Shown here: piece by piece, positions 1-7,505 of the stretch
Layout: the number at the start of each line of letters is the position of its first letter
How positions within the stretch are numbered: position 1 is the first letter of the stretch
Assembly (NCBI GenBank): GCA_030044035.1
Contig: JASHWN010000125.1
Location: 1 to 9,142, forward strand
From: Xanthobacteraceae bacterium
GTDB lineage: Bacteria; Pseudomonadota; Alphaproteobacteria; Rhizobiales; Xanthobacteraceae
DNA length: 9,142 nt
Direction of reading: 5' to 3'
Notes under the pieces: model-generated
Told to the model about the DNA's origin: nothing
What the model saw: the letters and a program-made list of their open reading frames with translations, nothing else
The model's database searches: none
Made by a program: the position numbers and the translations under genes

Positions 1-1843
1 CTGCGAGATCGTGGACGTCGTCGGGACTGCCCTGGCCGGCGAACACTTGCACGAACTGTTGGTTGATGGCTTCGCGCCGCGCCGCCGGCAGCGGCGCAAA
101 GGCCAGCGCCAATTCGCGGCCGGCAAAGCACGAGTTGCGGTCGGCGAGCAGCGCCCACGAGATATTGGCCGGCCACAGCGTCAGGTCTTTTAGATACAGC
201 GGATTATTGGCGACGCGCGCCGTGACGCCGGCATAGCGGCGCACCGCCGCCCAAAGCTCCGGCGCTTGTGCAAAAATCTTGCCGTCCGGCACGCCGTGGC
301 CGGCGACATTGAGGCGGAGCATTTTGGCGGTATCGGGCAGACTCAGAATAAGTCCGCCGAGCGCGAGCCCGGCGACCAGATAGCGGCGCGGCAGCGCCGC
401 GATGCCGACGGCGGCAGCGACGATCAGCACCATGGCGGCCGGCAGCACGGCGCGCAGCGCCAAATCGTTGTTGTCGCCGAGCGTGCTGGCGAGAAGCCAC
501 GACGCCGCAAGTCCGGCGCCGGCGAGGCAGGCCAGCGCGGCCACGACGATTTTAGCCTGACGCTCGATGGCGCCGCGCCACAACAGCCACAGCGCGATGA
601 CGCCGGGCACAAAGATCGCCGGGAACTCGACGGGCAATTCGATCAGCCAGTAGGCCGGCAAGTCGAGCATGCGCCGCAGCCGCTCGGGAAACAGATCGCC
701 GAGAACCGGGAACGGCCGAATGACGATCGGGGTCGGATCGTGCCGCGCCGCAATCATCGCCACTTGATCGATGATGAACGGCGCCGCCAGGCAGGCGGCC
801 AGCAAAGCGGCGCAAATCATGGCGGCGGCAAAACGCAGGCGCCGGCCGGGCTCGATCGCGGCCGAAAAAAACAAAAAAAACGGCGGCGCCGCCGCGGCGG
901 CGAGCGCAAAGGTGACGCCGCCCACATAGGTCGAGCTTTCGAATCCCGCCGCCACGGTCAGCACCAAACTCGCCAGCACGAGCAAGCTTGCCCGCTCGGC
1001 GCAGCGCGCGATCAAGAACATCGCCAGCAGCACGCATGACGCCGCCATCAGGTGCTGCGGCACCCAGGCGGCCTGAAACAGCCATCCGGCAAAGCCGGTG
1101 GGATAACGGAGGAAAGGCGTGAGCTGGTACGATCCGAACAGCAAGTCGAGGGCGGCGCGCAGCGAGGCCGCGGCGGCGAGCGCGACGACCCAGAGAGCGG
1201 CGCCGGACCTGCGGCTCAGCCACACCGCCAGCGCCATCATCAGCGACAGCGAAGCAAACGCCGTGAACCAGGTCAGCCCGATGTCGGCTTCCCAGCCGCT
1301 CACGCCAAGCGGCAGCGCCAATTGCGCGGCGCTGAAATGCCACAAGTAATAATAGGCCAGTCCGCCCAAACCGCCCGGGCCGGCGAATACCGGATCGACC
1401 GGCGGCACGCCCTGCCGGACCATGGCGTCGATGATGGCGATCTTGGAATGGTCGAAGATCGGATCGGCCAGATAAACCGCACCGCCGGAAAATTTCGGCA
1501 CGATAGCGACGGCCGGCGCGAGCGCCAGCGCGGCGGCTGCCGCGTAGGTGCATATGGGCACTTTCGGCGTATCGGCGGCATCGCGCTTGATCGGCCGCCA
1601 TACGAGCGAGCCGGCGGCCGCGGCAACGCACACCGCCGCAATCGATATGACCGCGCCCGGCGTGAAGCCGATGCGAAAAAAAATCGGCAGCGTCGCGGCG
1701 CTGTGCACCGCCCAGCCCAGCACCGGCGCGGCGCCGAGCGCCAGCGTGCGCGGCAGCACGCGCCGCGCCAGCGCGTAGCCGATGAACGACCAAAACGCGG
1801 TCGCCACCACGGCGCACAGTGCGGCATTAGCAAGCGATGCCAT
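1..1843 (-). CDS. Large polytopic membrane protein, GT-C/YYY-like, 3' end outside window
   Basis: The reading frame is open from the ATG at 1843 to the left window edge: 614 residues and no stop, so the C-terminus is missing. It is mostly hydrophobic, with about ten or more likely membrane segments (for example residues about 5-27, 35-56, 62-82, 99-116, 264-280, 286-328, 336-358, 405-423, 430-453, 465-500), which places it in the inner membrane. A non-membrane loop at 117-170 carries FDHSK (130-134), PPVDPVFAGPGG (147-158) and a YYY cluster (164-166). This recalls the first extracytoplasmic loop of DUF2298/YYY-type membrane proteins and other GT-C-fold glycosyltransferases, but that is resemblance only. 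A GDNNDLALR stretch lies at 456-464, and a soluble tail begins near 505. The start is the first ATG of the open frame and lacks a clear Shine-Dalgarno; a TATAAG box lies 32 bases upstream without a matching -35. It follows gshA by 74 bases and may be cotranscribed. Coding is certain, function unassigned. Confidence 0.85.
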   Translation of the reverse strand, partial: MASLANAALCAVVATAFWSFIGYALARRVLPRTLALGAAPVLGWAVHSAATLPIFFRIGFTPGAVISIAAVCVAAAAGSLVWRPIKRDAADTPKVPICTYAAAAALALAPAVAIVPKFSGGAVYLADPIFDHSKIAIIDAMVRQGVPPVDPVFAGPGGLGGLAYYYLWHFSAAQLALPLGVSGWEADIGLTWFTAFASLSLMMALAVWLSRRSGAALWVVALAAAASLRAALDLLFGSYQLTPFLRYPTGFAGWLFQAAWVPQHLMAASCVLLAMFLIARCAERASLLVLASLVLTVAAGFESSTYVGGVTFALAAAAAPPFFLFFSAAIEPGRRLRFAAAMICAALLAACLAAPFIIDQVAMIAARHDPTPIVIRPFPVLGDLFPERLRRMLDLPAYWLIELPVEFPAIFVPGVIALWLLWRGAIERQAKIVVAALACLAGAGLAASWLLASTLGDNNDLALRAVLPAAMVLIVAAAVGIAALPRRYLVAGLALGGLILSLPDTAKMLRLNVAGHGVPDGKIFAQAPELWAAVRRYAGVTARVANNPLYLKDLTLWPANISWALLADRNSCFAGRELALAFAPLPAARREAINQQFVQVFAGQGSPDDVHDLA

Positions 1844-1917
1844 GAGGGACGAACCGGCGGCTGGCGGCGCGAGACTTATACGATCGCGTAGCCTTGGCCG
1901 GCGTCCGGTTCAATGCC

Positions 1918-3288
1918 TCAATACGCCTGTTCGGCGTAGATCGGATCGACCGCGCCGTTCCAGGGCCCGTGATATTTGTCCAACAGATCCTCGGCCGGCG
2001 TTTTGCGGCGCGCCAAACGCTCGTCGAGCACGTCGAGATAGCGGCTCTCGTCGCGGCCGGATGCATCGCGGCGAGCGCGGCGCGCGAGCCCGGCGCGCGA
2101 CAGTTTGAGAACGTCGGCGGCGAGATCGGCAACGCTGCGGCCGCGAATCTTGGCGGCAAGCCCGAGCCTCGGCACTTCGTCGCGCAATTGCTGGCGCTCG
2201 GCGGCGCTCCAGTTTCTCACCAGATCCCAGGCGGCGTCGAGCGACACGTCGTCGTAAAGAATGCCGACCCAGAGGGCCGGCAACGCCAGAAGCTGCGGCA
2301 GCGGCCCGGAATCGGCGCCGCGCATTTCCAGATAGCGCTTGAGCCGCACCTCGGGGAAAATCGAGCTCAAGTGATTGGCCCAATCGGAGATGACGGCGCG
2401 GCCGTCGGCAATGCCGCGCAGCCTTCCGGCCAACAGATCGCGGAACGATTTGCCGGCGACGTCGATATAGGCGTCGCCGCGCTTGATGAAGTACATCGGC
2501 ACGTCGAGCGCGTAGTCGACCCAGCGCTCGAAACCCATGCCGGGCTCGAAGACCCAAGGCAGCATGCCGGCGCGGTCGTTGTCGGTGTTGCGCCAGATTT
2601 CCGAACGAAACGACAGAAAGCCGTTCGGCTTGCCGTCGGTGAACGGCGAATTGGCGAACAGCGCCGTCGCCACCGGCTGCAGCGACAGCGACACCCGCAG
2701 CTTCTTGACCATGTCGGCTTCGGAAGCGAAGTCGAGATTGGTCTGCACCGTGCAGGTGCGGTACATCATGTCGAGACCGAGCGTGCCGACCTTCGGCATG
2801 TAGGCGGTCATGATCTTGTAGCGGCCCTTCGGCATCGTCGGCATGTCGGCGCGCGTCCAGTCCGGCGTCATGCCGATGCCGAGAAGGCCGAGGCGCAGCG
2901 GCTGCGCCACCTCGCGCGCGTCCGCCAGATGCGCGGTGAGTTCGCCCGCGGTTTGGTGCACATTATCGACCTGCGCGCCGGACAATTCGAACTGACCGCC
3001 GGGCTCGAGCGTGATGGCGCCGCCGCCGTCGGCGTCGAATAGGCCGATGATGTGCGGTCCCTCCATGATCGGCTGCCAGGCGAGCAGGCGCCGCATGCCT
3101 TCGAGCAGCGCGCGGATGCTGCGCGGGCCGTCATAGGGCACCGGGCGATGATGCTCGCGCGTGAAGGCGAACTTTTCGTGCTCGGTGCCGATACGGAATT
3201 CCGCCTTCGGCCGCACGCCCTGCTCCAGCCAAGCGACGAGTTCGTCCCGCCGCTCGATCGGCGTCAGGTCGATTTGATCACGCGCCAT
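1918..3288 (-). CDS. gshA: Glutamate-cysteine ligase (gamma-glutamylcysteine synthetase), plant/alphaproteobacterial type
   Basis: This enzyme (EC 6.3.2.2) joins L-glutamate and L-cysteine using ATP in the cytosol, the first and usually rate-limiting step of glutathione synthesis. The 456-residue length fits the class found in alphaproteobacteria and plants. Visible family motifs are FRIGTEHEKF (31-40), with the Glu/His metal- and ATP-binding region, ITLEPGGQFELSG (92-104), RTCTVQTNLDF (177-187), and FPEVRLKRYLEMRGAD (311-326) near the C-terminal part of the catalytic domain. The N-terminus MARDQIDLTP matches what I remember of homologues, which supports the ATG at 3288 although the Shine-Dalgarno is weak. 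It lies 74 bases after fadJ on the same strand, with a terminator-like hairpin between them whose T run ends 12 bases before the ATG. The next gene downstream encodes the membrane protein. The second glutathione enzyme, gshB, is not in this window. The frame is intact with no missing motif. Confidence 0.95.
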   Translation of the reverse strand: MARDQIDLTPIERRDELVAWLEQGVRPKAEFRIGTEHEKFAFTREHHRPVPYDGPRSIRALLEGMRRLLAWQPIMEGPHIIGLFDADGGGAITLEPGGQFELSGAQVDNVHQTAGELTAHLADAREVAQPLRLGLLGIGMTPDWTRADMPTMPKGRYKIMTAYMPKVGTLGLDMMYRTCTVQTNLDFASEADMVKKLRVSLSLQPVATALFANSPFTDGKPNGFLSFRSEIWRNTDNDRAGMLPWVFEPGMGFERWVDYALDVPMYFIKRGDAYIDVAGKSFRDLLAGRLRGIADGRAVISDWANHLSSIFPEVRLKRYLEMRGADSGPLPQLLALPALWVGILYDDVSLDAAWDLVRNWSAAERQQLRDEVPRLGLAAKIRGRSVADLAADVLKLSRAGLARRARRDASGRDESRYLDVLDERLARRKTPAEDLLDKYHGPWNGAVDPIYAEQAY

Positions 3289-3300
3289 GCAGGGTCTCGG

Positions 3301-3327
3301 AAAAAACGGGCCGCGACATTACACGGC
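3301..3327 (-). terminator. Terminator-like hairpin between fadJ and gshA
   Basis: Read on the minus strand, GCCGTG (3327-3322) can pair with CGCGGC (3315-3310) as a 6-bp stem with one G-T pair and a TAATGT loop. CCG and six T residues (3306-3301) follow. This is the form of an intrinsic terminator for the beta-oxidation operon, 36 bases after the fadJ stop. The stem is short, and the T run lies only 12 bases before the gshA start, so gshA would have no room for a promoter of its own after it. It may be a partial terminator or attenuator, or may not terminate at all. Confidence 0.4.
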
Positions 3328-3362
3328 GCAAACCGCAAAGGCCATCGGGCTGGCGCGCTCGC

Positions 3363-5576
3363 TCAAGCCGCCGCCTTGGGCGCCTGCGGCGGAAATCGGC
3401 CATAAAAGGTGTCGCCCTTTTTTGCCATGTCGAGCAGGAGCTTGCAGGGTGCGAACCGGGCGCCATGGCGCTTGGCAAAGTCGCGGCACAGCGCCACAAA
3501 CGCCGGCGTGCCCACGCCGTCGATGTAGGAAATCGTACCGCCGCTAAACGGCGCAAAACCGAAGCCGAGGACCGAGCCGACATCGGCTTCGCGCATGTCG
3601 GTGACCACGTCCTCCTCGATGCAGCGCGCGGTTTCCAGCGCCTGGATGGCGAGCAGCCGCTGCTTGAGCTCGCTCACGTCGAGCTTGTCCGGATCGAGCT
3701 TTTGCGGCTGCAGATCGGCGAGGCCCGGCCACAGCCGCTTCGGGCCGCTCGCCGGATAATCATAAAAGCCCTTGCCGTTCTTGCGGCCGAAGCGGCCGCG
3801 CTTTTCCACCATGGCCTCGAGCAGCGCTTTCTGCCGCGGCTCGACCGCGTCAGGCCCCAGATCGGCCTCCGTGGCCTTGAGAATCTTCCACGCAAGATCG
3901 ACCGCGACTTCGTCGTTGAGCGCCAGCGGGCCGACCGGCATGCCAGCCATGCGGCCGACGTTTTCGATCATCGCCGCCGGCACGCCTTCGCCGAGCATCA
4001 AATGGCCCTCGCGCAGATAGGTGCCGACCACGCGCGACGTATAGAAGCCGCGCGAATCGTTGACCACGATCGGCGTCTTGCGGATGGCGCGCACGTAGTC
4101 GAGCGCGACGGCAAGCGCCGCGTCGCCGGTGTCGCGGCCGCGGATGATCTCGACCAGCATCATGCGGTCGACCGGCGAGAAGAAATGAATGCCGATGAAG
4201 CGCGCGCGGTCCTTGAGCGCGGCGGCAAGCGAGGTGATCGGCAGGGTCGAGGTGTTGGAGCCGAATATCGTGTCGTCGCCGATGACGTTCTGGGCGCGGC
4301 CGATCGCCTCCTCCTTGATCTTGCGGTCCTCGAACACCGCCTCGATGACGAGATCGCAGTCCTTCAGCGCGACGTAATCGGCGGTCGGCTCGATGCGCGC
4401 GGCGAGCGCGTCGCGCTCGGCGGCGCTGGTGCGGCCGCGCTCGACTTGCGTATTGACCAATCGCTCGGCATGCGCCTTGCCCTTGGCCGCGGTTTCCGGA
4501 TCGCGGTCGATCAGCACGACGTCGAGACCGGCGAGCGCGCTCACATAGGCGATGCCGGCGCCCGTGAAACCGGCGCCGAGCACGCCGACTTTTTGCAACG
4601 CGCGCCTCGGCACGCCGGCCGGCCGGCGCGCGCCCTTGTTGATCTCCTGCAACGACAGGAACAGCGTGCGGATCATCGCCGCCGCCTCCCGCGACCGCAA
4701 GATTTTGGCAAAATACCGCGACTCGACGCGCAGCGCCTGGTCCATCGGCAGCTGCAGCCCCTCGTACACCACCTGCATGATGGCGCGCGCCGCCGGATAA
4801 TTGTCGTAGGTCTCGCGCCGATAGAGCGCGTTGGCGGGCGTGAACACCATCATGCCGGCCTTCGCATGCACCGGCCCGCCGGGCAGCTTGAAGCCGTCGA
4901 CGTCCCACGGCGCCTTGGCGCTGCCGCCGTTGGCGATCCACTCTTTGGCGGCTTTGATCAGCTCGGCCGGCGGCACCACGGCATCGACGAGCTTGAGCGC
5001 CTTGGCGCGCGCAACATCGACCTGATCGCCCTTGAGCAGGAATTGCAGCGCCTCGGCCGGCGGCAGGATGCGCGCGACGCGCTGCGTACCGCCGCCGCCG
5101 GGGAACAGGCCGACCTTGATTTCCGGCAGGCCGAGCCGGGCCTTGGGATTGTCGGCGGCGATGCGGTGATGGCAGGCCAGCGCCAGCTCGAAGCCGCCGC
5201 CGACCGCGGTGCCGTTGAGCGCCGCGACCCACGGTTTGCCGCAGGTTTCCAGGCGCCGGCACAGCTGCGAAAATTTGCGGCTCTCGGCGAACAACAGCGC
5301 GTTCGCGGCCGCTTCGCCTTCCTTCTCCGCAGTCTCGACGAACAGCCGGTTCATGGTCTGCAGGATCGAAAGATCGGCGCCGGCGCAGAAGCTGTCCTTA
5401 TCCGACGTGATCACCGCGCCCTGCACCGCCGCGTCGGCGGCGATTTGCTCGACGATCGCCGACAATTCCGCGGTCGTCGTCGCATCGATGAGGTTCATCG
5501 AGCGCCCCGGCATGTCCCAGGTGACGAGCGCGACGCCGTCGGCGCCGACTTTCAGATCGAAATTGGTGAAACTCAT
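3363..5576 (-). CDS. fadJ: Fatty-acid oxidation bifunctional protein: enoyl-CoA hydratase / L-3-hydroxyacyl-CoA dehydrogenase
   Basis: A 737-residue FadB/FadJ-type enzyme carrying two beta-oxidation steps: hydration of trans-2-enoyl-CoA and NAD-dependent oxidation of L-3-hydroxyacyl-CoA. The N-terminal crotonase domain (about 1-200) has oxyanion-hole sequence SFCAGADLS (62-70), GTAVGGGFE with Glu130, and LPEIKVG with Glu152, the two catalytic glutamates. A linker follows. The dehydrogenase domain starts with the NAD-binding GVLGAGFTGAGIAY (331-344) and has IHFFSPV with catalytic His464, LVEIIRG with Glu476 (12 residues later, as in FadB), and NDSRGFYTSRV (507-516) opening the C-terminal helical half. 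Length is close to E. coli FadB (729) and FadJ (714). The Phe-Thr in the NAD motif, where Met-Met is common, is a minor variation. The ATG overlaps the cupin stop as ATGA (5573-5576), indicating translational coupling. With the upstream thiolase it makes a beta-oxidation set. FadB versus FadJ naming is provisional. Confidence 0.93.
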   Translation of the reverse strand: MSFTNFDLKVGADGVALVTWDMPGRSMNLIDATTTAELSAIVEQIAADAAVQGAVITSDKDSFCAGADLSILQTMNRLFVETAEKEGEAAANALLFAESRKFSQLCRRLETCGKPWVAALNGTAVGGGFELALACHHRIAADNPKARLGLPEIKVGLFPGGGGTQRVARILPPAEALQFLLKGDQVDVARAKALKLVDAVVPPAELIKAAKEWIANGGSAKAPWDVDGFKLPGGPVHAKAGMMVFTPANALYRRETYDNYPAARAIMQVVYEGLQLPMDQALRVESRYFAKILRSREAAAMIRTLFLSLQEINKGARRPAGVPRRALQKVGVLGAGFTGAGIAYVSALAGLDVVLIDRDPETAAKGKAHAERLVNTQVERGRTSAAERDALAARIEPTADYVALKDCDLVIEAVFEDRKIKEEAIGRAQNVIGDDTIFGSNTSTLPITSLAAALKDRARFIGIHFFSPVDRMMLVEIIRGRDTGDAALAVALDYVRAIRKTPIVVNDSRGFYTSRVVGTYLREGHLMLGEGVPAAMIENVGRMAGMPVGPLALNDEVAVDLAWKILKATEADLGPDAVEPRQKALLEAMVEKRGRFGRKNGKGFYDYPASGPKRLWPGLADLQPQKLDPDKLDVSELKQRLLAIQALETARCIEEDVVTDMREADVGSVLGFGFAPFSGGTISYIDGVGTPAFVALCRDFAKRHGARFAPCKLLLDMAKKGDTFYGRFPPQAPKAAA

Positions 5577-6034
5577 TTATACGGCTCGCCGTTCTTGTGC
5601 AGGAACCGCGCGCCGGCCTCATCCCGCACCAGCGACAAATCAACGTCCGGATAATGAGCACGCTCGTGCCGCGAGCGGGTGCCGATTTCCAGATAGACAA
5701 CATCCTGCGCCGAGCGGTTGACGAGCTGATGACCGTTGGCGACGTTGGCCTTGAAGCCGGCCGCGTCGCCCGGCTTGAGCACGGTCTCGCCGCCGTCCTC
5801 GATCAGCACCACTTCGCCCTCCAGGACGTAGACCAGTTCGTCTTCCTGCTCGTGCCAATGGCGCAGCGCCGACGCGGCGCCCGGTTTCAGCGTCGTCAGA
5901 TTGACGCCGAACTGGTCGAGCCCGACCGCGTTGCCGAGCCGCTTGCGGAGGCGGCCCTCGATGCTACGGTTGAGCGGCGGCGGGTAATTGGTGCGCGTGT
6001 CGGTCGGCAGATTGGCGATGTCGATTTTCGGCAT
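5573..6034 (-). CDS. Small single-domain cupin protein
   Basis: A 153-residue soluble protein with one cupin beta-barrel. Motif 1 is HWHEQEDE (59-66) followed by YVLEG: His59, His61 and Glu66 fit metal ligands and Gly73 has the usual spacing. Motif 2 is NGHQLVN (100-106), with His102 as the fourth ligand, so metal binding is expected. No helix-turn-helix or second domain is present, so substrate and activity cannot be named. Cupins of this type include sugar-nucleotide and small-molecule binding proteins and dioxygenase-like enzymes. I chose the ATG at 6034 because AGAAAG lies about 7 bases upstream and the MPKIDIANLP N-terminus looks like that of homologues; an in-frame ATG at 6067 would add 11 residues. 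The stop overlaps the fadJ start by 4 bases, tying its expression to beta-oxidation. The palindromic repeat lies just upstream, between it and the thiolase gene. Confidence 0.88.
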   Translation of the reverse strand: MPKIDIANLPTDTRTNYPPPLNRSIEGRLRKRLGNAVGLDQFGVNLTTLKPGAASALRHWHEQEDELVYVLEGEVVLIEDGGETVLKPGDAAGFKANVANGHQLVNRSAQDVVYLEIGTRSRHERAHYPDVDLSLVRDEAGARFLHKNGEPYK

Positions 6035-6072
6035 GTGCGGTCTTTCTGTAAAATCGTTCCTACCCATTTGAA

Positions 6073-6178
6073 CCTCATCCTGAGGTGCTCGCGCGCAACG
6101 CGAGCCTCGAAGGATGCAAGCCCCGGCGCCTCGGCCTACATCCTTCGAGGCTCGCTGCGCTCGCGCCTCAGGATGAGG
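6073..6178. repeat. Compound palindromic intergenic repeat (rhizobial REP-like element)
   Basis: The left arm (6073-6116) and right arm (6139-6178) are imperfect inverted copies around a 22-base centre. The outer ends CCTCATCCTGAGG (6073-6085) and CCTCAGGATGAGG (6166-6178) are reverse complements of each other, and each is also self-complementary. The inner ends CCTCGAAGGATG (6105-6116) and CATCCTTCGAGG (6139-6150) also match. Within the left arm, GCTCGCG (6087-6093) and CGCGAGC (6099-6105) form another hairpin. From memory, elements of this sequence are common between genes in Bradyrhizobium and relatives. It starts 6 bases after the thiolase stop and can fold strongly in RNA from either strand, so it could protect the thiolase message or reduce readthrough into the cupin. 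No associated transposase is present in the window. Confidence 0.88.
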
Positions 6179-6184
6179 AGAACA

Positions 6185-7393
6185 TTACACCCGCTCGATG
6201 ATCGTTGCGGTGCCCATGCCGGCGCCGATGCAGAGCGTGACGAGCGCGGTGCCGGCGCCGCGGCGTTCCAGCTCGTCGAGCGCGGTGCCGAGGATCATGG
6301 CGCCGGTGGCGCCGAGCGGATGGCCCATGGCGATGGCGCCGCCATTGACGTTGACCTTGGCGAGGTCGAGATCGAACGCCTGCAGATAGCGCAGCACCAC
6401 GGACGCAAACGCCTCGTTGACCTCGATCAGGTCGATGTCGGCGAGATTCATGCGCGCCTTTTTCAAGACCTTCTCGGTGACGTCGACCGGGCCGGTCAGC
6501 ATCAAGGCCGGCTCGGAGCCGATATTGGCGAACGCCTTGATTTTCGCGCGCGGTTTCAGATCGGCGCGCTTGCCGGCCCGCGCATTGCCGATCAGCACCG
6601 CGGCGGCGCCGTCGACGATGCCGGAGGAATTGCCGGCGTGATGGACGTGATGGATGAATTCGACCTCGGGATGCGCCTGCACGGCGACGGCGTCGAAGCC
6701 GCCCTTGTCGCCGAGCTCGGCGAACGAGGGTTTAAGCGCGGCAAGCGACTGCATGGTCGTGTCCGGCCGCATGTGCTCGTCCTTGTCGAGGATGGTCAGG
6801 CCGTTGACGTCCTTCACCGCCATGACGGAATTGGCAAAGCGGCCCTCCTGCCACGCCGTCGCGGCGCGCTTCTGGCTCTCGACCGCATAGGCATCGACGT
6901 CGTCGCGCGAAAAGCCGTATTTGGTCGCGATCAGGTCGGCGGAAATGCCCTGCGGCAGAAAATAATGCGCCACCGCGATCGACGGATCGACCGACCAGGC
7001 GCCGCCGGCGGCGCCGATGCCGACGCGGCTCATCGACTCGGCGCCGCCGCCGATCGCCATCTCCTGCTGGCCGGCCATGACCTGCGCGGCGGCGAAATTG
7101 ACCGCGTCGAGCCCGGAGGCGCAGAAGCGGTTGATCTGCACGCCGGCAACGCCGTTGCCGTAGCCGGCAACCAAAGCTGCGGTGCGCGCGATATTGGCGC
7201 CGGCCTCGCCGACCGGATCGACCACGCCCATCACCACGTCGTCGACCAATGCCGGATCGAGTTCGTTGCGGCTCTTGATCGCGCCGAGCGCCTGGCTCGC
7301 CAGATCGAGCGCCGTCACCTCGTGCAGCGAGCCGTCGACCTTGCCGCGGCCGCGCGGCGTGCGCACGTGATCGTAGATGAAGGCGTCGGACAT
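6185..7393 (-). CDS. fadA: Acetyl-CoA C-acyltransferase / thiolase (beta-oxidation type)
   Basis: A complete 402-residue thiolase, a normal length for the family. The nucleophilic Cys91 lies in [17 protein letters not shown] is at 326-330, the general-base His358 is in [14 protein letters not shown] (351-364), and Cys388 is in LCIGAGMG (387-394). [17 protein letters not shown] (253-269) is the conserved CoA-loop region, here preceded by the His-rich HHVHH (248-252). Thiolases of this type cleave 3-ketoacyl-CoA to acetyl-CoA plus a shortened acyl-CoA, the last beta-oxidation step, or work in reverse for acetoacetyl-CoA. The link to FadJ two genes downstream favours the degradative role, and the symbol is given on that basis; FadA, FadI and acetyl-CoA acetyltransferase cannot be separated by eye. 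GGAGA lies about 4 bases before the ATG at 7393. It is first of the minus-strand group and diverges from the SDR gene. Confidence 0.93.
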   Translation of the reverse strand: MSDAFIYDHVRTPRGRGKVDGSLHEVTALDLASQALGAIKSRNELDPALVDDVVMGVVDPVGEAGANIARTAALVAGYGNGVAGVQINRFCASGLDAVNFAAAQVMAGQQEMAIGGGAESMSRVGIGAAGGAWSVDPSIAVAHYFLPQGISADLIATKYGFSRDDVDAYAVESQKRAATAWQEGRFANSVMAVKDVNGLTILDKDEHMRPDTTMQSLAALKPSFAELGDKGGFDAVAVQAHPEVEFIHHVHHAGNSSGIVDGAAAVLIGNARAGKRADLKPRAKIKAFANIGSEPALMLTGPVDVTEKVLKKARMNLADIDLIEVNEAFASVVLRYLQAFDLDLAKVNVNGGAIAMGHPLGATGAMILGTALDELERRGAGTALVTLCIGAGMGTATIIERV

Positions 7394-7505
7394 GATGTCT
7401 CCGCGATGCTGGGCGCGCGCGGCGTGGCTGCAATATGATCATCGCCGCGCCGCCATACTAGCCAGCGGCGGCGACGCGGACTAGCCTCAACCAAAGGGTC
7501 GCGTG
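7394..7505. promoter_or_regulatory. Divergent promoter region between thiolase and SDR genes
   Basis: This 112-base gap must hold the start signals for both divergent genes unless they are transcribed from elsewhere. It has a palindromic ATGATCAT (7435-7442), a direct repeat ACTAGCC at 7457-7463 and 7480-7486 (23-bp period), and GC-rich complementary stretches around 7446-7473. CATACT (7454-7459) is a weak -10 candidate for the SDR, but I see no convincing -35 on either strand. The SDR ribosome binding site AAAGGG is at 7493-7498. The region is real, while the individual promoter elements are guesses. Confidence 0.35.

Noticed and set aside
266..1039. A 257-residue plus-strand open frame in the membrane-protein region
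   Set aside because: Low-complexity Arg/Gln/Gly/His composition and no recognisable domain; it lies opposite the membrane-protein frame.
552..1817. A 421-residue minus-strand frame overlapping the membrane protein
   Set aside because: It is Arg/Ala/Gly-rich without motifs, whereas the neighbouring frame from 1843 to the edge has clear membrane segments and stays open for 614 codons.
1844..1917. Possible promoter (TATAAG at 1875-1880, minus strand) for the membrane-protein gene
   Set aside because: No -35 box at a suitable distance; TTGAAC lies 27 bases upstream, too far, so I did not list it as a feature.
1894..3042. A 382-residue plus-strand open frame opposite gshA
   Set aside because: The minus strand encodes a full glutamate-cysteine ligase with all family motifs; this is its antisense shadow.
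3465..5654. A 729-residue plus-strand open frame opposite fadJ and the cupin
   Set aside because: Its product is rich in Arg, Ala, His, Asp and Gly with no domain pattern. It is the complement of a strongly GC3-biased gene whose catalytic motifs are intact on the minus strand.
5597..7438. A 613-residue plus-strand open frame opposite the cupin and thiolase genes
   Set aside because: It runs across two recognisable minus-strand genes and the palindromic repeat; composition and lack of motifs mark it as an antisense shadow.
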